This document shows positions 62,445 to 64,000 of a stretch of 64,000 bases of DNA, piece after piece. The position numbers were made by a program, and so were the translations under genes. Source of the stretch: Paenibacillus_AB hodogayensis (GTDB taxonomy: Bacteria; Bacillota; Bacilli; Paenibacillales; NBRC-103111); NCBI RefSeq assembly GCF_039536325.1, contig NZ_BAAAYO010000011.1, positions 62,001 through 126,000 of the forward strand, read 5' to 3'. Under the pieces are notes generated by a model that saw nothing but the letters and a program-made list of their open reading frames with translations, searched no databases and had not been told where the DNA came from. The stretch's first letter is position 1. Every line of letters starts with the position of its first letter.

Positions 62445-63833
62445 ATGAGATATATCAGCACACGGGGACAAGTTCCCCCTATAGGGTTTATTGACGCCAT
62501 TTTAATGGGCCTGGCCAACGACGGAGGGCTGCTCGTCCCCGAGCATATTCCTCAGGTATCGGAGGAAACGCTTAAACAATGGCAGCAGCTCAGTTATCCC
62601 GAGCTGGCCTTGGAAATTTTCGCTTTATATGTGGAGCAGGAAATTCCCCGCGAGGACTTGAAGAAGCTCGTAAACGACAGCTACTCCACATTCCGCCACG
62701 AGGAAGTGACGCCGGTGCGTCAGCTCGATGACAGCCGCTACGTGCTGGAGCTGTTCCATGGACCGACCTTCGCTTTTAAGGACGTGGCGTTGCAATTTTT
62801 GGGCAATCTGTACGCCTACGTTTCCAAACGAACCGATTCCATTATTCATATTCTGGGCGCTACATCAGGCGATACGGGAGCTTCGGCGATCGAGGGCGTA
62901 CGCGGCAAAGACGGTATCCGGATCTGCATCCTGCATCCTCATCAGAAGGTGAGCAAGGTTCAGGAGCTGCAAATGACGACCGTCGATGACGCCAACGTGT
63001 TGAATCTGGCGGTGGAAGGCACCTTCGATGACTGCCAGCGGATCATCAAGGAGCTGTTCGCCGACGTGGAGTTCAAGCACAAATACCATTTGCGCGCAAT
63101 CAATTCGATCAATATTGCCCGTATTCTCGCCCAGACGGTTTACTATTTCTACGCATACTTCCGGCTGGCAGAGAAAGGTCAAGCGGGGCAGGTCAGCTTT
63201 AGCGTGCCTACCGGCAATTTTGGCGACATCTTTGCGGGCTATTTGGCTAAAAAGATGGGACTGCCGATCCACAAGCTGATCCTGGCGACCAACGAGAACA
63301 ATATTTTGGCCCGTTTCATTAAGGAAGGGGTTTACCAGCCCGGCGACTTCAAGGGGACGTACAGCCCGTCCATGGACATCCAGGTAGCCAGCAACTTTGA
63401 ACGGTATTTGTTCTATTTGTACGGCGAACAAGCCGATACCGTCACGTCCTTGATGGCCCAGTTCAAGGCTGAGGGCCGCATTGCGATTGTGGGCGATGTG
63501 CTGAAGCAGGTGCAGGCCGATTTCGCCGCCTATAGCGTAGAGAATGAAGAATGCCTGAACACGATCAGCGACTACTATGAGAAGTACGACTATTTGCTGG
63601 ACCCGCATACGTCTTGCGGAGCGGCAGCGTCCGACAAGCTGGCGCAGAGCGGCGAGACGGCGATCGTGCTATCCACAGCCCATCCGGCAAAATTCGACGA
63701 GGCCATCCGGCTGCGCGGGATCGGCCAGACTTATCCAGAGCCCATCCAAGCGCTGTTCGAGAAGCCGCAATTTCAAACCGTCGTCGGGGGAACCAACGAA
63801 GCGATTCAGAAGCAGCTCGAGGCATTCTTTTAA
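62445..63833 (+). CDS. thrC: Threonine synthase
   Basis: 462 aa. PLP enzyme converting O-phosphohomoserine to threonine. The long (yeast/E. coli-like) form: N-terminal MRYISTRGQVPPIGFIDAIL, GLANDGGLLVPEHIP, the PLP Lys in FHGPTFAFKDVALQ, the phosphate loop LGATSGDTGASAIEG, SVPTGNFGDIFAGYLAK and ATNENNILARF. The start is ATG 62445, with AAAGGAG 7 nt upstream; the frame is open ten codons further without support. The usual hom/thrB neighbours are not in the window on the left side. Confidence 0.97.
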   Translation: MRYISTRGQVPPIGFIDAILMGLANDGGLLVPEHIPQVSEETLKQWQQLSYPELALEIFALYVEQEIPREDLKKLVNDSYSTFRHEEVTPVRQLDDSRYVLELFHGPTFAFKDVALQFLGNLYAYVSKRTDSIIHILGATSGDTGASAIEGVRGKDGIRICILHPHQKVSKVQELQMTTVDDANVLNLAVEGTFDDCQRIIKELFADVEFKHKYHLRAINSINIARILAQTVYYFYAYFRLAEKGQAGQVSFSVPTGNFGDIFAGYLAKKMGLPIHKLILATNENNILARFIKEGVYQPGDFKGTYSPSMDIQVASNFERYLFYLYGEQADTVTSLMAQFKAEGRIAIVGDVLKQVQADFAAYSVENEECLNTISDYYEKYDYLLDPHTSCGAAASDKLAQSGETAIVLSTAHPAKFDEAIRLRGIGQTYPEPIQALFEKPQFQTVVGGTNEAIQKQLEAFF

Positions 63834-63862
63834 GCGAGCACTCTTTGTTAAGATACAACAAC

Positions 63863-63925
63863 GGGGAACAGAAGGTGAGGGGCTGCTGTATACAGCGCCG
63901 TCATCTTGCTTGTTCCCCTTTTTCT
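63863..63925 (+). terminator. Intrinsic terminator of thrC
   Basis: GGGGAACA (63863-63870) pairs with TGTTCCCC (63911-63918), with an inner GCTGTATACAGC dyad, and is followed by TTTTTCTCG. The last 75 bp of the window show no gene. Confidence 0.85.
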
Positions 63926-64000
63926 CGTTCTCAGCTATGCTGTAACAAATACACACTTCTTACCGTCGCTAGATCCTTAAGCCACGAGTACGCCCAATGC

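Overview
The window looks like a chromosomal segment of a GC-rich Firmicute of the Paenibacillaceae (Paenibacillus or a close relative). This rests on the cdaA-cdaR-glmM-glmS block with a glmS ribozyme, a sigW-rsiW pair, a c-di-AMP (ydaO-type) riboswitch in front of a kdp operon, a YesM/YesN two-component pair beside LplB/LplC-type permeases, MsmX-type sugar ABC systems without their own ATPase, and consistent AGGAGG ribosome sites. The genus is an inference.

Layout. 1-5.9 kb: end of a ZIP metal transporter, a nucleoside hydrolase, an AraC regulator, a sugar isomerase-like protein, and a TetR gene next to a two-gene ABC-2 exporter. The exporter's promoter is flanked by two copies of a 14-bp dyad. 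5.9-13.6 kb: a potassium-uptake operon read leftwards: c-di-AMP riboswitch, terminator, 137-aa Rossmann-like protein, 36-aa membrane peptide, kdpF, kdpA, kdpB, kdpC, and a 792-aa protein made of two tandem KdpD sensor units with no histidine kinase. 14.1-23 kb: an AraC regulator with an ADP-ribosylglycohydrolase, converging on a YesN/YesM/solute-binding protein/LplC/LplB import locus. 23.6-30.8 kb: a cell-surface glycan operon (GT39-like membrane protein, GT2, DUF2304, small DMT transporter, FemAB-like, methyltransferase, polysaccharide deacetylase) with a divergent paralogue of its first gene. 30.9-34.5 kb: a small hypothetical, a TipA-like MerR regulator, an aldo/keto reductase and a Cys-rich pentapeptide-repeat protein. 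34.6-35.5 kb: an AT-rich patch with a signal-peptidase-like lipoprotein that lacks both catalytic residues. 35.6-43 kb: a UgpA/E/B-like importer, an aldehyde dehydrogenase, and an XRE regulator with an orphan solute-binding protein.

43.2-50.9 kb is an AT-rich accessory island: an iron-sulfur metallochaperone-like protein, a His/Met-rich 71-aa protein, and a 1922-aa DUF4011-SF1 helicase-nuclease that is a likely single-gene anti-phage system. It lies directly downstream of glmS, the classic Tn7 insertion hotspot. Between them sit three exact 11-bp direct repeats plus a fourth degenerate copy, in a terminal-repeat-like arrangement that starts with TGT.

51-64 kb is core genome: glmS with ribozyme, glmM, cdaR, cdaA, rsiW, sigW, ppc, four tRNAs and thrC. 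The window therefore holds both the enzyme likely to make c-di-AMP (CdaA) and an RNA switch likely to sense it upstream of kdp, together with the glucosamine-6-phosphate ribozyme circuit encoded beside cdaA.
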